DNA of 64,000 nucleotides from PALSA-612 sp963755155 (GTDB lineage Bacteria > Actinomycetota > Thermoleophilia > Gaiellales > Gaiellaceae), in NCBI GenBank assembly GCA_963755155.1, contig CAVWIV010000004.1, positions 310,001-374,000 of the forward strand, in the 5' to 3' direction. Numbering within the stretch: the first letter of the stretch is position 1; every line of letters starts with the position of its first letter. Shown here one piece after another: positions 1 through 9,752 of the stretch. Made by a program: the position numbers and the translations under genes. The notes under the pieces were generated by a model, which made no database searches, had not been told where the DNA came from, and was given only the letters and a program-made list of their open reading frames with translations.

Positions 1-1
1 G

Positions 2-316
2 CGCGGCGACCGCTGGCTCCACTACCACCTGGGCGCGACCGCCGACTCGGCGCGCGATCTCGGCGCCTCGAACCTCCTCCTATACGAGGCGGCGCAGTGG
101 GGTCAGGCTCAAGGCCTCGAGGAGTTCCACCTCGGCGGCGGGGCCGGCGCGAAGGAGGATTCGCTCTATGCCTTCAAGCAGCGCTTCAGCCCGGAAGGTC
201 GCCGCGAGTTCTGGGTGGGCAAGCTCGTCCACGACGAAGGCACGTATCGCCGCCTCTCCGGGGATGCGGAGATCGATCTCTCCGGCTTCTTTCCGGCGTA
301 CCGGGCGGCGAACTAG
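2..316 (+). CDS. FemAB-like GNAT-fold acyltransferase, C-terminal part
   Basis: Partial gene: 104 codons open from the left edge to a TAG at 314-316, so the start and the N-terminal half lie outside the window. The visible part resembles the second GNAT lobe of FemAB/lipid II aminoacyltransferase-like proteins (Acetyltransf_6 type). It has an HYHLGAT-like stretch, a region rich in alanine and leucine (SNLLLYEAAQWG), then FHLGGG followed by a lysine and FKxxF. Such proteins transfer aminoacyl or acyl groups to cell-wall precursors or glycans, and in polysaccharide loci they often decorate sugars. Its position beside the polysaccharide cluster suggests a surface-glycan role (inference). It overlaps the toxin gene tail-to-tail by 4 bp. 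Confidence 0.7.
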   Translation, partial: RGDRWLHYHLGATADSARDLGASNLLLYEAAQWGQAQGLEEFHLGGGAGAKEDSLYAFKQRFSPEGRREFWVGKLVHDEGTYRRLSGDAEIDLSGFFPAYRAAN

Positions 317-837
317 GTCCGCATGCCGGTCGGCGGAGCGGGCGGCTCGTGGACGACGCGCGGACGGCCAATCGGCCTCACCGGTATCGCGCCAGGGTCG
401 ACGAAGACGCACAGCACCCGACCGTCCGGTCGCGCGGCGCTCGGCGCGAGGAGCCCCGGCCAGCCTTCCCGCCAGAGCTGCTCGCCGACGCTCTGATACG
501 GACGCCACGTCGTTCGTCCGGGCATCGGGGGTGTGAGTCCCAGCCGGCCAAGCCGATCTCCGTCGCTGATGTCCGCTACTGCCAATGACTTGAGGCGGTA
601 GCGCCACACGTCGCGGGGCAGCTGGTGCGTCGGCGGAACGCCCAGCTCGGCGAGGCTTCTGTACCACTCGGCCCACATCGTGGGCTCCACGTCGGCCAGG
701 TAGAGAGCATCGACGACGGTCCCACGCTGCCAGCGGTTGTTTCCAGCAGGAGCCGGTCGAATCCGCGGATCGCGCCCGTGCGAGGTGTGGCGCAGCCAAG
801 TGCCGCCGACGTCAACCGCATCGACGTCGAGCGGCAA
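313..837 (-). CDS. RES-domain toxin (NAD+ phosphorylase family)
   Basis: 174 residues, ATG start. The RES fold is suggested by an early Trp-Leu-Arg-His (14-17), an Arg-Trp pair near 35-36, the ALYLAD strand (44-49) and a Glu in MWAEWYR near 57, followed by a second domain with DVWRYRL and an Arg/Trp-rich segment. RES toxins of the MbcT/ParT type degrade NAD+ by phosphorolysis or ADP-ribosylation and are neutralised by an Xre/MbcA antitoxin. The gene directly upstream (845-1186) encodes exactly such a protein, 7 bp away on the same strand, in the usual antitoxin-then-toxin order. The pair type is well supported; the substrate is inferred from the family. Confidence 0.85.
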   Translation of the reverse strand: MPLDVDAVDVGGTWLRHTSHGRDPRIRPAPAGNNRWQRGTVVDALYLADVEPTMWAEWYRSLAELGVPPTHQLPRDVWRYRLKSLAVADISDGDRLGRLGLTPPMPGRTTWRPYQSVGEQLWREGWPGLLAPSAARPDGRVLCVFVDPGAIPVRPIGRPRVVHEPPAPPTGMRT

Positions 838-844
838 ACCGTCC

Positions 845-1186
845 TCAGACGGCGCCGGGTGACTCGAGCTCGGAGATCACACGTGCGACCTGGCGGGCGC
901 GGCCGCGGGCGATCAGGTGCAACGGCTTACGATCGTCGAGCGCCTCGATCGGCTTCGACATCCACACGGGGATGTACTCGGGATGGACGGTGCGGCTTAG
1001 ACGATCGACGATCTCCGCGAGCTCGGCGACCCTCTCCGCCCGCTTGCCGGTCGGGGAGCTGCGGCCGGCGAACCAGCCTCGCACCGTGCTCGGCGCGGCT
1101 CCCGTTGCCTCCGCGATCTGGGCATCGGACAGATGCCCGAGCTCGTGGATCCGGAGCGCCTCGGTCGCAAATGCCGTTGCCGCCAT
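845..1186 (-). CDS. Xre/MbcA/ParS-type antitoxin
   Basis: 113 residues from the ATG at 1186, chosen because it lies 4 nt after the stop of the upstream glycosyltransferase. A longer GTG-type start at 1222 would overlap that gene by about 30 bp. A helix-turn-helix lies at about residues 19-42 (LSDAQIAEATG...TVRGWFAG). The C-terminal half, containing WMSKPIEALD and an ARGRARQVARVI helix, matches the antitoxin/toxin-binding domain (DUF2384 type). It should bind and silence the RES toxin encoded just downstream and repress its own promoter through the HTH (family knowledge). It may be co-transcribed with the polysaccharide genes, because no obvious gap separates them. Confidence 0.85.
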   Translation of the reverse strand: MAATAFATEALRIHELGHLSDAQIAEATGAAPSTVRGWFAGRSSPTGKRAERVAELAEIVDRLSRTVHPEYIPVWMSKPIEALDDRKPLHLIARGRARQVARVISELESPGAV

Positions 1187-1190
1187 GCCG

Positions 1191-2328
1191 TCAGGGTAGC
1201 CTCTCCGTCGTAATCTCGTCAATTTCTCGCACCCTCGTTCCGGGCGCCTTATCCCACACCGCCGGCACGCCGCGCTCGGCGTAGTTCTTCAGCGACTCGA
1301 CGGTGCCCCACGTGACGAGCGTGTAGTAGCGGGCCAGGCCCGGCCGCCGCGCGGCCTCGGCGAGGAACGCGAGCTGCCCGAGCCACGCGAGCCGGTAGAC
1401 GCCGCCGCGCCGTGCGAGCAGGAAGCTCGAGCCGAGCAGGCCGAGATGCAGCACGCCGGTTCCGAAGCGCAGGTGGCGGTGGGAGACGAGCTTCACGAGG
1501 TACCCGGGCGGCTGCCCCTCGAGCATCCGGCCCTTGTGGAGCATGAGCCAGCCGTGCTCGAACATCCGCACCTTGCGCCGGTACTCGTCCTCGACGTCCG
1601 GTGTCGGCTTCTCGAAGGCGAGCGCCTCACCGTCGTAGACCGCGCGCCGGCCGCGCTGCACCATGAGGTACGGGAACGACAGGTCGTGCCCAAAGCGAGG
1701 ATCGACGTCGGCGTAGTCGGAGCGGCGCACGGCGTAGATCGAGCCGTAGCCGCCTGTGAGCGAGCCGGTCTCCGACTCCTGCTCGCGCAGCCACGTCTCC
1801 ATCTGCCAGTAGACGCCCTCGACGTTCGTGCCGTCCGCGTCCTCCAGCACGAGCCGGCCGCAGCAGTACGCGACCTCCGGGTCTGCGAACGCGCGGACGA
1901 GCTTGCGGAGCGCATCCGGCGCCCACGTCGCGTTCGCATCGGAGAACGCGACGACATCGGCCTCGGATTGCGCGACGGCGAGGTTCTGCGCCGCCACCTT
2001 GCCACCGCGCGGGCACTCGATCAGTGGCACGCGCTGCTCGCGCTCGGCGATCTCGCGGACGATCTCGTGCGTGCGGTCAGTCGACGCGTCGGAGGCGACG
2101 ACGATGTCCAGCGAGCTCCGTCGGGTAGTCGAGCTCGAGGAGGTTCTCGATGCGCCGCGCGATGACGTCCTCCTCGTTGTGGGCGGCGACGATGATCGTG
2201 ACCGTCGGCAGGATGTCCTCCCGCCGCACCGGCCGCGGCGCGATCTTCGCGGCGACGGCAGCAGCGGCCGGATAGCCGACGTGGGTCCACGCGAGCGCCG
2301 CGAGGCTGCCCCAGAAGACCTTCCGCAT
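1191..2328 (-). CDS. Membrane-associated family 2 glycosyltransferase (frameshifted)
   Basis: Starts at the ATG at 2328 (a GTG at 2331 is also possible); the ATG shares a base with the TGA of the preceding gene. A hydrophobic N-terminus precedes a GT2 core with VTIIVAAHNEE, then the expected VASDASTDRT continuing in another frame. One extra base near 2110 breaks the frame, and merging the two frames gives one continuous GT2. Next come the KVAAQN and FSDANATW (DxD-like) segments, a GGYGSIYA acceptor loop, an ED-containing loop and a C-terminal hydrophobic region (LGLLGSSFLLARR). The enzyme probably adds a sugar to a lipid-linked glycan at the inner membrane face. Sugar specificity cannot be told. 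Confidence 0.8.
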
Positions 2329-3531
2329 CACGCGACCATCTCTCGCAGCAGCTCGCGGTAGCGGCCGAGGGCGACGCGCGTGTCGGCGTCCTCCGTCACG
2401 TACGCGCGGCCGCGCGCGCCCATGCGCGTCGAGGTCGTAGCGGCCCTTCGTACGCGTCGCGGATCACCTCGGCGAGCAGCTCGGGCCGGCTGGGCGGGAT
2501 GACGATGCCACAGCCCACGCGCTCCACCACCTGCGCGGTCTCGCTCTCCGGGTCAGCCGCGACCACGACGGGGCGACCCGCCGCCATGATCCCGTAGAGC
2601 CGGCTGGGGACGACGAAGCCGGCGAGCCCCTCCGCGAGCCCGACGAAGTGCAGGTGCGCAGACGAGAGCGACTGCGACAGCACGTCCGCGGCTCTGGTAC
2701 GGGAGCGAGCGCATCTTGTCGGCCCAGAGCCGCTCGGCGAGGTGCACGAGGTCGGTGTAGCGCGCGCCGCCGCCGATGAGGACGACGGTGAGGTCGTCCA
2801 GGTCGCGGAGGAACGTCGTCGCGCGCACGAGCGTCTCGAGGTTCTGGGCGTGGCCGATGTTGCCCGAGTGCATGACGACGAACTTCCCGGCCAGACGGTT
2901 CTCCCGCGACCACGGGTTGTCGAGCGGCTGTGGCGAGATCGCCTCGGTGTCGACCCAGTTCGGGATCACGCGAATCCGATCGGCGGGCGCGCCCTTCTCC
3001 TCGAGCCGCTGGCGCATCGTGTCGCCGATCGCGACGACGCGGTCGGCGCGGCGCAGGTAGAGCCCGATCAGCTGGCGCAGCGTCGCCACGAGCAGGCGGT
3101 TGTCGAGGCGTCCCAGCTGCGTGGCGATCTCGGGGAACACGTCCTCGGAGATGACGAGCAGCGGCGAGCCGAAGCGCTTGGCGATCGCGAGCCCGACGTC
3201 GCCGACCATCGGCGGATCGGTCATCGTCAGCACGAGATCGGGCCGCGGCCCGGTCAGCCCGCGCAGCAGCGAGCTGCCGATGTAGCGTGGCGTAGTTGAG
3301 GGCGCGGAGGCCGAGGCTCGCCCGCTCGAAGGCGGTCGACGGCACGCGCACGATCTCGACCCGATTGCGAACCTCGCGCTGCGGCAGCCGGCCGTGCCCG
3401 CGTAGAGCCCCGGTCAGCACGCGGATGTCGTACTCGTCCGTCAGCGCCTCGCACAGCTCGGTGAGGAGATGCGCGGTCGCCTCGACCCCGGGCCAGTAGT
3501 ACTGGTTGACGACGAGCAGACGCGGTTTCAC
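2328..3531 (-). CDS. Family 4 glycosyltransferase, WbuB-like (frameshifted)
   Basis: Starts at the GTG at 3531 (VKPRLLVVNQYYWPG). Three frameshifts, near 3287, 2705 and 2425, split the frame, but the pieces join into one GT4 of about 400 residues. They are an N-terminal LVVNQYYWPGVEATA motif, DLVLTMTDPP, a central VAIGDTMRQRLEEKG with VIPNWVDT, and the donor-binding half with FVVMHSGNIGHAQN, FVGLAEGLAGF and SRLYGIMAAGRPVV. The pattern resembles colanic-acid-type WbuB/WcaI GT4 enzymes that use UDP or GDP sugars. It ends in a TGATG overlap with the next GT2 and is divergent from the plus-strand GT at 3558. Confidence 0.8.
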
Positions 3532-3557
3532 GGCGGAGAACGCTACCGTCCACCCCC

Positions 3558-4740
3558 GTGGAAGGCGCCGCACTACGCATCCTCTTCGCCGCGCCGGCGT
3601 GGTGGCCCGCGGTCGCGTTCGGCGGCCCGATCCCTGTCACGCGCGAGCTCTCGGAGCGGCTGGCCGCGCACGGGCACGGCGTGTCCGTGGTGACGACGAC
3701 GCTCGTCGACCTCCACACGCGACCCTCGGCGGAAACGCGCACGGAGACGCACGGCGGGGTGCGCGTCACGTATCTCTCCACGCCCGTCAGCTACCGCTGG
3801 ATGGGCATCACGCCGTCACTCCCGGTCGCGCTGGAGCGGATGGAGCGGCCTGAGGTCGTGCACGTCCTCGGCTTTCGCGACGTCATCTCCACGGGGGTCG
3901 CGGCCTGGGCCTGGCTGCGGCGGATCCCCTACGTCTTCGAGCCTCTCGGGATGTTCGAGCCGCGCCTGCGCAAGGTGGCGCTGAAGCGCGGCCTCGACGC
4001 GACCCTCTACCGCGGCGTCGTGCGCGGAGCGTCAACCGTCGTCGTCAGCTCGGAGCGCGAGGCCGGCCACGTCCGCGCCCTCGCGGCGGACCGCGTGCGT
4101 GTGCGCGGCAACGGCTTTCCCGATCCGGAGTCGATGCCCGCGGGCCGCGGCGTCCTGCGCAAGGAGCTGGGCATCCCCGATGGCGCGCCGATCGTGCTCT
4201 ACGTGGGCCGCATCGCCTCCGGCAAGGGCATCGAACACCTGCTCGCGCTTGCCCGCGAGCTCACCGACGTCCATCTCGTGCTCGTCGGGCCTGACGACCG
4301 CCACGGCGCGGTCGACCAGGTGCGGGCGGCGCAAGCATCAGGACGCGTGCACGCGCTGGGCGCAACCACCGAGCCGCCCCTTCACCTCTACCCGGAGGCT
4401 GACGTGCTGTGCCTGCCGTCGGCCGGTGAGAGCTTCGGCATGGCAGCCGCCGAAGCGGCCGCGGCGGGGACGCCCGGTCGTCGTCACCGACCGCTGCGGC
4501 ATCGCCGGGTTCTTCCGCGAGGGCGAGGCGCTCGTCGTCCCCTACGGGGCGGAGGAGCTCACGGACGCCGTGCGCAGCGTCCTCGGGAACGGCGAGCTAC
4601 GCCGGTCGCTGTCGGCGGGCGGCGTGGCGGCGGCGCGGCGCATGTCCTGGGAGCACGTGACCGCGCACCAGGAAGCGATCTACCGCGAGGCGATCGCTTC
4701 CCGGCAGGCCACCGCGAAGTTCTCGACCGACGGCGCGTAG
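3558..4740 (+). CDS. Family 4 glycosyltransferase (one frameshift)
   Basis: GTG start at 3558, 26 bp from the divergent GT4 start, so the two probably share a promoter region. The N-terminal acceptor half has RILFAAPAWWPAVAFGGP, which is typical of GT4. The donor half has VLYVGRIASGKGIEHLL, LVLVGPDD, LPSAGESFGMAAAEA and, after an extra G near 4470, PVVVTDRCGIAGFF and the C-terminal helices ending at 4740. Joining the frames gives about 393 residues. It is the only plus-strand glycosyltransferase here, and it overlaps the next minus-strand GT tail-to-tail by about 60 bp (4680-4740). The donor sugar is unknown. Confidence 0.82.
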
Positions 4741-5778
4741 CCCCAGGACCACGCGAGCTCGCGGGAGCGCTCGCCATACGAGCGGCGCAGCTCGGGATCG
4801 CCGGCGAGTCTCTTCAGCGCCGTCGGCGGTGGCCGAGACGTCTCCGTACGGCACGAGCATGCCGTTCTGACCTACGCGCAGCAGGTCGGCGGCAGCGCCC
4901 ACGCGATCCGACAGCACGAGCGGCAGGCCGGTCGCCGCCGCCTCGTTGACGGCCACGCCCCACGGCTCATGGGCTGACAGGAGAGCGAAGATGTCCGCCG
5001 AGACGTACGCCTCGGCCACGCCTTCCTCGCTCAGCTCTCCGGTGAAGACCGCGTCTGGCGCCAGCGCCTCGAGCCGCGCGCGCTCCGGCCCCGAACCGAC
5101 GATCACGGCGCGAACTCCCGCGGCCGCCGATGCACGAAGAAGCACGTCGAGACCCTTCTCGGGCGCCAGCCGCGCGACGCTGACGACGGTCACATCGTTG
5201 TCGTCCGGCTTCCTGGACGCCAGATCGTCGGCTCGGTCGATCCAGGCCGCGACGTCGATCGTGTTCGCAAAGACGCGCACGCGTGCGGGATCGGCGCCGA
5301 GCGCGACGACGGACTCCCGCGCGAGCGAGCCGACGACGAGCACGGAGGACGCTGCGCGCACGATCGGCGGCACTGCCGTCGTCTTCACCTCACGGCGCCA
5401 GCCCGCCTTCGGCCCCGCGTCGTGGCTCTCCACCAGCAGCACGTACGGCACTCGCCGCAGGCGGCACCAGGCGAGGGAAGCCTGCGAGGCGAACGTGCTC
5501 CAGCCCGAGATGACGACGACGTCGGGCTCGGCGCGCTTGAGAGCGTCGAAGATCGACAGCGTGATCGGGTAGTCGTGACGGAGCAGCGTGCGCGCGCCTG
5601 GCACGCTCCAACCGTGGAGAAAGACGGCCGGGTGGTGGATCTCCACGTGCCAGCCGCGCGAGGCGACCGTCCGGGCGGCGTAGATCACCCTCAGGTCGAT
5701 GTCGGGCTGCGCCGCTACCCGGTCGAGCAGCGGCGCGCGGTAGGGCGTCGGCTCGGGGGAGACGAACGCGACTCTCAT
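4680..5778 (-). CDS. Family 4 glycosyltransferase (3' frameshift)
   Basis: ATG at 5778 overlaps the upstream TGA as ATGA. The N-terminal MRVAFVSPEPTPYRAPLLD is a typical GT4 opening. The donor-binding half has VSVARLAPEKGLDVLL, VIVGSGPER, FTGELSEE and SAHEPWGVAVNEAAATGLP, the GT4 E-x7-E region. The frame breaks near 4822. Shifting by one base restores ALKRLAGDPELRRS and a natural end at 4680 (EAIASR-stop), giving about 365 residues. The enzyme is cytoplasmic and probably extends the exported polysaccharide. Without the frame correction the open frame runs on into unrelated sequence. Confidence 0.8.
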
Positions 5779-6515
5779 CGCTTCCCGAGCTTCCACGCGA
5801 GCTTGCGGACCGTCTCGCGCCAGCGGAGTGGCGCGCCGAAGTTGCGGCGGAGCTTCCCGCCGCGCAGGACATGGCTCGCGTCGTGGAGCGTGTACAGGCG
5901 ACTCTTGCCGCCCGCGAGCTCGAGGTTCCGCGCCGCCTCCTCGCCGTAGTACGCCTCGTCCTTGCCGCCGTCGACGTGCTCGTAGCCGTGCGGCTGGTGA
6001 ATCGCGCGCACGTCGTGTGTCGCGTCGACGACGACGCCGACCTGCCGCGCCTTCCAGACGAGCCAGTTGTCGAAGCACGCACGGCCGATCGTGAATGGCG
6101 GCAGGTCGCCGAACAGCCCGGCCGGGAAGACGAACCAGTCCATCGCAGCCGCGCCGCGCCGCTTCCCTGCCTCCTCCGTCTGGCCGACGAGCAGAAAGCG
6201 CTGCTCCTGGCCCGAGACGGCTCGCACGGCGTCGAGCAGGTCGGCGCCGAAGACGACGTCGGCGTTCACGAAGCACCGGAGCGGAAAGCGGGCGACGCTG
6301 TCCGCCAGGCGCAGCGCGGAGTCGAGCCGCGGCGTGCCGCGCTCGCTCAGCTCGAGGCCGGGAACGTGCTCGACGTCGAGCTCGCGAGCCGCTTCTGCCA
6401 CGTCGCCGAGCAGGATCACCTGGACGCCGAGCGCGCGCCAGCTCTCGACGGAGCGGCGCTGGAGCGCGCCCATCTCGCCCTCGAACGGCTTCGGCACGGA
6501 GAACAGCGTCAGCAC
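5775..6515 (-). CDS. GT-A-like glycosyltransferase of unassigned family
   Basis: GTG at 6515, overlapping the upstream stop (6509-6511). 246 residues and intact. It begins LTLFSVPKPFEGE and has CFVNADVVFGADLLDAV, a DxD-like motif (Asn-Ala-Asp) of GT-A nucleotide-sugar binding. Further on it has MDWFVFPAGLFGDLPPF, IGRACFDNWLVWKA and VDATHDVRAIHQPHGYEH. These resemble small GT-A-like proteins found in polysaccharide clusters of actinobacteria and cyanobacteria, with a conserved Asp-Trp-Phe, a conserved Asp-Asn-Trp and a late His. I cannot name a CAZy family. It sits between two GT4 genes with overlapping ends, so it belongs to the same operon. Confidence 0.65.
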   Translation of the reverse strand: MLTLFSVPKPFEGEMGALQRRSVESWRALGVQVILLGDVAEAARELDVEHVPGLELSERGTPRLDSALRLADSVARFPLRCFVNADVVFGADLLDAVRAVSGQEQRFLLVGQTEEAGKRRGAAAMDWFVFPAGLFGDLPPFTIGRACFDNWLVWKARQVGVVVDATHDVRAIHQPHGYEHVDGGKDEAYYGEEAARNLELAGGKSRLYTLHDASHVLRGGKLRRNFGAPLRWRETVRKLAWKLGKR

Positions 6516-7730
6516 AGGTCGGAGTAGAGGTCGAGGTACGCGTCGACCTGGCGGTCGAGCGAGAACCGCGCGCGGGCGTCTGCTGCCGCGGCGACGCCCA
6601 TGCGTGCGCGCCGCTCGTCGTCGGCGAGCAGCTCGCTGATGGCCGCAGCGAGCGCAGGCGCGTCCCACGGCTCCACGAGCACTCCCGTCTCGGGGCGAAG
6701 CTGTTCGGGGATGCCGCCGACGGGCGGGGCTACGACCGGCGTCCCGCAGGCGAGCGCCTCCAGCACCGCGAGCGGATGATTGTCCGCCCGCGTCGCGTGC
6801 ACGTAGAGATCGGCAGCTCGGAGGAACGCGGCCACGCGCTCCCGCTCGGCGAAGGGCTCCGAGCACAACCTCGCCACGCCGACGTGCTCCTCCGCCCCTC
6901 CTTCCCCGAGCGCAACCGCAACGACCGGCACGTCGAGCAACTCGAGCGCAGCGCGCAGCGTCGCGAAGTCCTTGTACGGGTTCGTCTGCGCGCCCTGGGC
7001 CGCAAAGACGACGACGTTCGCGTGATGGGGGAGGCCGACCCGAGCGCGAGCCTCGTCGCAGTCGCCGGGCGAGAACAGCTCGAGGTCGACGCCGTTCGGG
7101 ATCACGCGCGGCGGAGGCGATCGCCGGCGCGAGCATCGACCGCTGCGCGCGCTCGAGCAGCCACTGCGACGGGCACACGACATGGAGCCGCGAGCGCTCG
7201 TACAGCTCCGCCTTGCGCTGCCAGTTGCCGGCTGTCCCGTCCACGCGCAGCGCGGGATAGCTGTCGAGATGGGGACACGAGCCGCAGCCGGTGAGCCAGC
7301 GCTCCGAGTCGAGCGTGTACGCGCAGTGGCCCGTGTAGAGCCACTCGTCGTGCATCGTCACGACGGTCGGCTGCCGCCCGGCGAGCTCCGGCAGCGCGCG
7401 CAGGTCGAAGTAGCCGCCGTGGAGGTTGTGGAGGTGGAGGACGTCAGGCGGGCTCGGGGGTAGGTCGACCACGCCGTGCGACGCCGGAAAACGGAAGTCC
7501 TCGCGTCCGCGCACGGCGTCGAGCAGCACGCCGGGATCGCGGAGCGCTCGGGATCTCCGCGAGCGGTCCTCCCCGATCGGGAGCACGCCGACCTCTCCGC
7601 TGCGCGCGCGGCCGACCGCGAGCCAGGCGTCGAGCCCACGTGCCCGATAGGCGCGGTGCAGCGAGAGCCCGACGACCTCTGCGCCCCCGCCCGTGTCGGA
7701 GGAGTTCACCTGGAGGACGGAGGGCGTCAT
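6509..7730 (-). CDS. Family 4 glycosyltransferase (frameshifted)
   Basis: ATG at 7730. The N-terminal half contains VLQVNSSDTGGGAEVVGLSL, HLHNLHGGYFDL and VVTMHDEWLYTGHCAYT with a GCGSCPHLD cluster, as in WcaC/AmsK-type GT4 enzymes. A frameshift near 7118 separates this from the donor half. That half starts at RVIPNGVDLELFSPGD and continues with VVVFAAQGAQTNPYKDF, ATRADNHPLAVLEALACGTPVV and the C-terminal helices, ending at 6509. The reconstructed protein is about 405 residues. The stop overlaps the GTG of the next gene by several bases. It is probably a cytoplasmic mannosyl/galactosyl-type transferase of the polysaccharide locus; donor unknown. Confidence 0.8.
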
Positions 7731-8711
7731 CGACCGCGAGCGTACGCGGCCAGCTCGCGCGCGGCCTCGGTGATCCGGCCGTGCCGCACGGCGCGCTTGA
7801 GCAGCAGACCGCGAGCGCGGCGCGCGAGCTCTTTACGCGCGGGCGCGCCGTCCACGGCCGCGGCGGTGTCGAGCAGCGCGGCGGCCTCGTCCTCCCTGCC
7901 CACGCGCGTCAGCGTCGCCGCCCAGCCGACCGCATCGGACACGATCGTCTCGTCGAGCCGCTCACGCGGGATGCCGAGCTGCGAGAGCACCGTCTCGTCG
8001 AGCCGCTCGACGCCTGCGAGCGGATCAGGCTCGCCGCGCCGCCGCCGGATCGCCGCCTCACGCACGCATAGGAAGCCGAGCGCCTGACGCTCGAGCGCGG
8101 TGACCGAGAACTGGCCGGGGTGGAGCCGGTAGCGGATCACGTGCTCGGGAAGCGCCGCGACGCCGTAGCGCTCGTCGAAGCGCAGCCAGAGGTCGTAGTC
8201 CTCCGACTGGTCGAGCCGGTAGCCGCCAAGTGCCCGGAACGCGTCCGCCCGCATCATCACCGTCGCGTGCGTCAGCTCGTTGCGGACGAGGAAGTCGAGG
8301 TTCGGCCGCCCGGGCTCCCGGTCGATCTCGTTAGCCGCCCTCGTCGACGAGCACGATGCCGCCGCCGAGCAGCGCGACGTCGGGATGGCCGTCGAGGTAT
8401 GCGACCTGGCGCTCGAGCCGGTCGGGCAGCATGACGTCGTCGGCGTCCATGCGTGCGATGAGCGGCGCCTGCGCGAGCGCGCAGCCCGCGTTGAGGGCCA
8501 CCGTCAGGCCACCCGGCTCCTGCCGCTGGACGCGGACTCGTGGATCCCGTTGCGCTGCCTCGGCGAGCAGCGCGGGCGTCGAGTCGGTCGAGCCGTCGTC
8601 GACGACGATCAGCTCGAGGTCGGCGAGCGTCTGCGCCAGCGTCGAATCGATCGCCTCGCGCAGGAAGCGCTCCCCGTTCCGCACCGGCATTACGACGCTG
8701 ACGCGCGTCAC
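7727..8711 (-). CDS. Family 2 glycosyltransferase (one frameshift)
   Basis: GTG at 8711 overlapping the upstream TGA (GTGA). The N-terminal domain is a textbook GT2: TRVSVVMPVRNGERFLREAI, VVDDGSTDSTP, a LNAGCALA segment and the metal site ARMDADDVMLPDRLE. One extra base near 8332 truncates the first frame after VDEGG. The next frame continues NEIDREPG...THATVMMRADAFRALGGYR and carries the acidic pair in SEDYDLWLR. The C-terminal about 110 residues are helical and divergent. The total is about 327 residues. It adds a sugar from a nucleotide-sugar donor to the growing glycan; the donor is not predictable. Confidence 0.82.
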
Positions 8712-9749
8712 CCGACGAGCTCCGAGAACAGCGCCCTGTGCCGCTCGATCCACGGCGAGAGGTCGAACCGCTCGACCGCGCGCACCCGTGCTCGTGCCCG
8801 GTAGTCCTCGAGCGACGCGAGCACCGTCCGCACCGCCTCGGCCAGCTCGACCGGCCCGGGCGGCACGTCGACCTGCCACGTCGTCTCCGACGCGACGCCG
8901 ATCCCGGCGTCGCCCACGAGCTCCGGCACGCCACCGCTCGCCGAGTGGACGACCGGCACCCCGCAGGCGAGAGCCTCGAGCACGACGTTCGGACAGGGAT
9001 CGCGCACCTTGGGATGGAGCAGCACGTGCGCGCGACGGTAGAGCGCCGGCGCGTCGCGCTGGGCATATCGCCCGACGAAGTCGACGCGGTCGGCGAGCCG
9101 GAGCCGCTCGATGAGCTGCTGCCCGCCGACCACCGAGCCCGCCACCAGCAGTCGCGCGTCCGGCAGCAGCGCGAGCGTCTCTAGCGCCGTTTCCAGGCGG
9201 TACGCCTGAGACTGATCGCCCGCCAGCAGGAGCACGGGCTCGCCGACCGGAGCGTCCTTGGCCGGCGTGAATTCCTCCGTGTCGACGGCGTTCATGAGGA
9301 TCTCCCACGACCCAGCGGGCGGGCCGAGGAACTCGTCGGCGGCTTCCTTGCAGAACTGCGCCCTGGTAGACGACGTGGGTCGCTGCACGCAGCACGTCCC
9401 GCAGCCGGTCGTTGAGCCGCTCGGTGTCGTCGCCCGCCCACGCGGGATACGCGATGCCGTTCTGGTTGACGACGACCGGCGCGTTGCGCCGCCGCGCGAG
9501 CGCGATCACCTGCTGCTCGTCCGTGGGCAGCGAGCTCGAGCCGAGGTAGAGGAGGTTGAAGTCGCGCGGCCGGTGCGGAAACGCTCGCTGGAGGCGCTGG
9601 AACTTCACCATGCCGCCCTCCACGGGCTCGCCCGGTGCGGGCACGACGCGGTGGCCGTACGAGACCGCGACCTCGCCGCGCGCCGGCCGGGAGAGTGCGA
9701 TCAGCGCCGCGCGTCCCTTCGCGCGCAGCCAGCCTGCCGGGCGCCTCAC
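8708..9749 (-). CDS. Family 4 glycosyltransferase (one frameshift)
   Basis: ATG at 9749 (MRRPAGWLRAKGRAAL). The first part contains SYGHRVVPAPGEPVEGGMVKF and FNLLYLGSSSLPTDE. The frame shifts near 9365, and the second part begins AQFCKEAADEFLG. It then has ILMNAVDTEEFTP, VLLLAGDQSQAYR, LLVAGSVVGGQQ and HPKVRDPCPNVVLEALACGVPVV, the GT4 donor-site loop. The reconstructed protein is about 346 residues. The stop overlaps the next gene's GTG by 4 bp. The arrangement suggests tight translational coupling along the locus. Confidence 0.8.
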
Positions 9750-9752
9750 TGC

